From: Adenophora triphylla var. japonica
Taxonomy: Eukaryota; Streptophyta; Magnoliopsida; Asterales; Campanulaceae
Direction of reading: 5' to 3'
DNA: 64,000 nt
NCBI GenBank assembly: GCA_022495995.1
Contig: JAFEMH010003638.1
Span: 1-64,000, forward strand
The notes under the pieces were generated by a model. It was not told the origin of the DNA and made no database searches. It saw only the letters and a program-made list of their open reading frames with translations. Every line of letters starts with the position of its first letter. The stretch's first letter is position 1. Below are positions 61,886 through 64,000 of the stretch, in pieces. The position numbers and the translations under genes are program-made.

Positions 61886-64000
61886 ATGGCGACTAACAAC
61901 AACACCGTGGAGACCCAAATTGGATCCCAAACTGGAAACGGAAGTGGCTCTATGATTGTGACTAATCCTCCAACTATCCATATCCCGACCCCTCATGGTG
62001 AAAAGCCCGAGAAGTTTGTTGGCCACGACTTTAAGCGTTGGCAATAAAAGATGTATTTCTATCTCACTACCTTGAATTTGGCTAAATATCTGAAAGAGGA
62101 TATGCCAAAGGTGAGTGAAGAAGAAACCGATGTTACAACCTTGGTTGCGGTTGAAACATGGAAGCATGAGAAATACTTGTGCAGAAACTGTGTCCTAAAT
62201 TTGCTTTCAAATTCTCTTTACAATGTGTTCAATGAGAAGAAATCTGCAAATGAATTATGGGGTTCTTTGGAACACAAATATAAGATTGAGGATGCGGGAA
62301 CAAAGAAGTTCATTGTTGACCGTTTCCTTGATTTTAAGATGGTGGACAGCAAGAGTGTGAAATCTCATGTTGATGAGTTTCAAACTATTTTGCACTAGAT
62401 TCATGCCGAGGGTATGATCATAAGTGAAAGCTTCCAAGTGGCTGCAATCATTGAGAAATTGCCTCCATCTTGGAATAATTTCAAGAACTACCTTAAGCAT
62501 AAGTGAAAGGAAATGGATGTGGAAGGAATCATCCTTTGTTTGAGTATTGAAGAGAACAATAGAGCTGCTGAGAAAAAGTTTGTTTCTAGTGTGGCTAAGG
62601 CCAATATGGTGGAGCATGGTGAAAGCTCCAAAGGCAAAAGCTTAGGAAAGGGAAAAGGGAAGGTTGTGACAACTTCCAAGCGTTCCCACTTGGGACCAAA
62701 AGGTGGTGTTTCCAAGAAGAAGTTCTTAGGAACTTGTTACAATTGTGGCGGTGAAGGCCACAAGGCTCATGCTTGCAAGTTGCCCAAGAAAGCTCGTGAG
62801 GCAAACATGGTGGAAGGGATTGCTAGGGACGTGTCCGAGATGCACCTCGCAGCTGTGATTTTCGAGGTGAATTTGGTGGGTTCAAACCCAAATCAATGGT
62901 GGATTGACACCGGTGCTACTAGACGTGTGTGCTCTAGCAAAGACATGTTTAGTACCTTTGTTGCTAAGGATGGCGAGAAGCTATTCATGGGGAATTCAGC
63001 CACTTCCGAAATCAAAGGTGAAGGAAAAGTGGTTTTGAAGATGACCTCCGGGAAGGAGTTGACTCTCAACAACGTGCTTTATGTGCCCGATATCCGAAAG
63101 AACTTGGTGTCCGGATCGCTTTTGATAAAGCATGGTTTTCGTATTGTGTTTGAGTCCAATGTAGTCACCTTGTCTAAGAGTGGAATGTTTGTAGGTAAAT
63201 GCTATGTCAATGATGGACTGTTCAAGCTAAGTCTAATGGTGGTTAATCCAAAAGCTAATGATATTAATATCTCTTCCGTTTACTTGCTTGAGTCATCTAA
63301 TTTGTGGCATGCTAGACTTGGTCATGTTAATTTTGATTCTATACGTCGTTTGACAAAATTAAATTCTATTCCAAAGTTTAAAGTTGATTGCAAACAAGAA
63401 TGTGAAACTTGTGTAGAAGAAAAATTAACAAGAAAGTTATTCCATTCAGTTGAAAGACATAGTGAACCACTTGAATTGGTTCACACGGACTTATGTGACT
63501 TTAAATCAACACAATCAAGGGGCGGCAATAAGTAATTCATAACTTTTGTAGATGATGGCACAAAGTATTGCTATGTGTATCTTCTAAAAAGTAAAAATGA
63601 AGCTATAGAGAAGTTTACTCTCTATAAAAATGAAGTTGAGAATTAATTAAACTGGAAAATTAAGGTGCTAAAAAGTGATAAAGGTGGTGAATATGAATCT
63701 CCATTTGAAGCAATATGTGCTCAAAGTGGAATTAAACATATAACCTCGGCACCTTATACACCCCAACAAAACGGTGTTGCCGAAAGGAAAAATCGGACAT
63801 TAAAAGAAATGATGAATGCCATGTTATTGAGTTCGGGATTACCGAATAACATGTGGGGGGAAGCCGTGTTGTCGGCTAACTATGTGTTAAACAAAATACC
63901 CCAAAATAAACAAGATAAAACTCCTTATGAACTATGGCATGGAAGAGTGCCAAGTTATAAACACTTGAGAGTGTGGGGGTGTCTTGTAAAGGTAGCCATA
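61886..64000 (+). pseudogene. Copia G gag-pol, one frame with five stops, partial
   Basis: It starts MATNNNTVETQ. Gag reads PEKFVGHDFKRWQ, stop (62045), YLTTLNLAKYL, ANELWGSLEHKY, stop (62396), [19 protein letters not shown], stop (62504), then the zinc knuckle CYNCGGEGHKAHAC (about 62740). Protease has WWIDTGATRRVC (active-site DTG). Integrase has LWHARLGHVNFD, CETCVEEK, LVHTDLCDF, stop (63533), FVDDGTKYCYVYLL, stop (63644), VLKSDKGGEYES and TPQQNGVAERKNRTLKEMM. The window ends in HLRVWGCLVKVAI. No frameshift occurs in 2.1 kb. Confidence 0.88.

Larger units (their letters stand above)
59721..64000 (+). mobile_element. Ty1/copia element G, split by a hAT insertion and the window end
   Basis: The 5' LTR is taken to start at TGTTGGAAAAATAATG (59721). 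It contains GCTCGGCCGAGC palindromes and the hAT element 60328-61374; its right end is uncertain (about 61640-61720). The gag-pol frame starts at 61886 and is open apart from five in-frame stops until the window ends in integrase. The 3' part and LTR are outside the window. Confidence 0.75.

Noticed and set aside
1..64000. tRNA, rRNA or known snRNA genes
   Set aside because: No cloverleaf, ribosomal or U-RNA consensus was noticed by eye. A covariance-model scan was not possible here, so absence is not proved.

Overview
The window is nuclear DNA of a flowering plant, most likely a eudicot. It is AT-rich, full of nested LTR retrotransposons and MITEs, and carries one intact host-type gene with plant introns. 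The species cannot be named from the sequence. Nothing bacterial, viral or organellar was recognised.

Layout. (1) 1-5812 is a nest of Tat-lineage Ty3/gypsy LTRs: a plus-strand 3' end (A') sits in the leader of a minus-strand element (B), which sits in an older LTR (C). (2) 6477-8069 is a complete non-autonomous TRIM-like LTR element with a 5-bp target duplication and a Stowaway MITE in its 5' LTR. (3) 8609-9036 holds two inverted repeats, one with 123-nt arms about 98% identical. (4) 9161-14007 (minus) is a four-exon DMR6-type 2-oxoglutarate dioxygenase of 337 residues with all catalytic residues; its 3.4-kb intron 2 contains an RTE-type LINE fragment and a cluster of TGACGTCA sites. (5) 17252-20313 is a Helitron with hairpin, CTAG end and a neighbouring empty-site copy. 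(6) 20699-38506 is a 17.8-kb Tat-lineage element (A, minus) with degraded gag, protease and integrase, no visible reverse transcriptase, two antisense plant-mobile-domain (PMD) units, and a minisatellite of roughly 40-bp units. (7) 38507-44455 is a SIRE/Maximus-type copia (D), 44456-50223 a chromodomain (Tekay/Del-type) gypsy (F), and 50224-55250 the 3' part of a second SIRE-type copia (E) with extra ORFs after pol. (8) 55.7-59.2 kb is MITE-rich spacer. (9) 59266-59562 is a small secreted-peptide ORF. (10) 59721-64000 is a plus-strand copia (G) whose LTR was split by a hAT-type element; it runs off the window end.

The DMR6-type gene and perhaps the peptide gene are the only host genes supported. 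DMR6 proteins oxidise salicylic acid and restrain immunity, which makes the TGACG-type sites around this copy interesting.

The strongest unexplained signal is regulatory. Three different Tat LTR families each place GC-rich palindromes (core CCGYRCGG) 21-26 bp upstream of the TATA box. In element A the same 14-bp palindrome, GGTCCGTACGGACC, also precedes both antisense PMD units, so sense and antisense transcription of one element may share a control site.
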